From positions 1-5,325 of the forward strand of contig CAYPTI010000120.1 in assembly GCA_964413525.1 (NCBI GenBank): 5,325 nt of DNA, read 5' to 3'. The notes under the pieces were generated by a model that was not told the DNA's origin, did not search any database, and was given only the letters and a program-made list of their open reading frames with translations. Positions 4,714-5,325 of this stretch are shown one piece after another. The position numbers were made by a program, and so were the translations under genes. Numbering within the stretch: the stretch's first letter is position 1; each line of letters begins with the position of its first letter. This DNA is from CAYPTI01 sp964413525 [NCBI: uncultured bacterium]. GTDB lineage: Bacteria; T1Sed10-126.

Positions 4714-5325
4714 TTACCCGCCGGACTCACTGCGAACCGGGTTTCGGAGCACTCCGATGTCCTCGATGATGGTTTCCATTTGATCCCCGTCTTCGAGGAA
4801 GATCGGAGGTTCGCGGGTGAACCCAACGCCGGCCGGGGTGCCGGTGGCAATGACGTCCCCGGGTTCAAGGGTCATGAACTCCGACGCATACGCGAAAATC
4901 TCCTCGATCGGGAAAATTAAATCGTTGGTTTTGGCCTTCTGAAGCACGTCGCCGTTCACTTCCGTCCTCACCTCGAGATCGTGGGGATCGTCGATCTCAT
5001 CGGCCGTCACGAGACAGGGACCCAGCGGGGTGGAGTCATCGAACGTCTTCCCCTGCATCCACTGGCTTGATAAAAACTGGTAATCCCTCAGGGACCCGTC
5101 ATTGATCACGGTGTACCCGGCCACGTGATCGAAGGCGTCGTCTTCATCAATGTACCGGCCCCGTTTCCCGACGATCACCGCGAGCTCCACCTCGTAGTCG
5201 AATTCATCGCTCACACGGGGCACCACCACCGGATCCCCGTTGGCGACAAGGCAGTTCGGATACTTTGGGAAGAACACGGGGTAGTCGGGAATCTCCAGCC
5301 CCGCTTCAATCGCGTGAGCCTCGTA
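4714..5325 (-). CDS. Fumarylacetoacetate hydrolase (FAH)-family protein, N-terminus outside the window
   Basis: The frame is open to the window edge, so the visible 203 residues are the C-terminal part of a protein usually about 280 long. The first residues, YEAHAIEAGLEIPDYPVFF, match the segment that follows the N-terminal part in this family (usually N-Y-x-x-H-A). The FAH fold motifs are present: YEVELAVIVGK with the two metal-binding glutamates, VINDGSLRDYQ with the metal-binding aspartate, QWMQGKTFDDSTPLGP and GDVIATGTPAGVGF. Such Mg/Mn-dependent enzymes cleave or hydrate 2-oxo acids, for example in the homogentisate, homoprotocatechuate and catechol meta-cleavage routes; the exact substrate is not readable. 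The GTG at 5277 is internal, not a start, because conserved sequence continues upstream of it. The stop is TAA. It is the first gene of the minus-strand series seen here. Confidence 0.9.
   Translation of the reverse strand, partial: YEAHAIEAGLEIPDYPVFFPKYPNCLVANGDPVVVPRVSDEFDYEVELAVIVGKRGRYIDEDDAFDHVAGYTVINDGSLRDYQFLSSQWMQGKTFDDSTPLGPCLVTADEIDDPHDLEVRTEVNGDVLQKAKTNDLIFPIEEIFAYASEFMTLEPGDVIATGTPAGVGFTREPPIFLEDGDQMETIIEDIGVLRNPVRSESGG

Noticed and set aside
3859-4920. A 353-codon plus-strand open frame spanning the CMD, ABM-like and FAH genes
   Set aside because: It crosses three real genes and two gaps. The translation is low-complexity Arg/Pro-rich in places and matches no family. Its openness through the gaps reflects few AT-rich stop codons.

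Overview
The window is GC-rich by eye. It carries six genes, all read from the minus strand, with compact spacing, mostly clear Shine-Dalgarno sites and standard bacterial stop codons (TAA, TAG, TGA). The encoded proteins are acidic and of catabolic or biosynthetic families. This fits a GC-rich, metabolically versatile environmental bacterium, but no marker gene fixes the phylum. No tRNA, rRNA, CRISPR array, insertion sequence or phage gene was seen.

In order of transcription (high to low coordinates) the genes are: (1) a fumarylacetoacetate hydrolase (FAH)-family hydratase/hydrolase, cut by the window edge (4714-5325); (2) a 99-residue protein of probable ABM-like dimeric alpha/beta-barrel type (4249-4548); (3) a carboxymuconolactone decarboxylase (CMD)/AhpD-like protein (3571-4109); (4) a class I adenylate-forming acyl-CoA synthetase (1961-3529); (5) a small luciferase-domain (DUF5519-like) protein 22 bases behind it (1609-1938); and (6) after a 276-base gap with its own candidate promoter and a palindrome, a LeuA/NifV-like alpha-acyl transferase of the DRE-TIM superfamily (136-1332).

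The most interesting locus is the CMD/AhpD-like gene. Its redox motif should read C-x-x-C-x-x-x-H, but an in-frame TGA stands exactly at the second, catalytic cysteine (ECEY-TGA-IGHH). About 100 well-formed codons follow the TGA, with no usable start of their own. A small hairpin with a G-rich loop begins 11 bases after the TGA. This is what a bacterial selenoprotein gene with a CxxU site looks like. The same gene also needs a one-base correction at a TTTT run about 90 bases upstream, so a decaying gene or a low-quality assembly remains a real alternative.

As a set, genes 1-5 resemble a degradation or detoxification cluster: CoA activation of an acid, ring-fission-type hydratase chemistry, and small redox or monooxygenase-like accessory proteins. 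The LeuA-like enzyme is probably a separate unit. It keeps the superfamily metal site but lacks both histidines of the usual H-E-S-G-I-H segment, so its substrate is uncertain. The pathway assignment is inference from families and order only.
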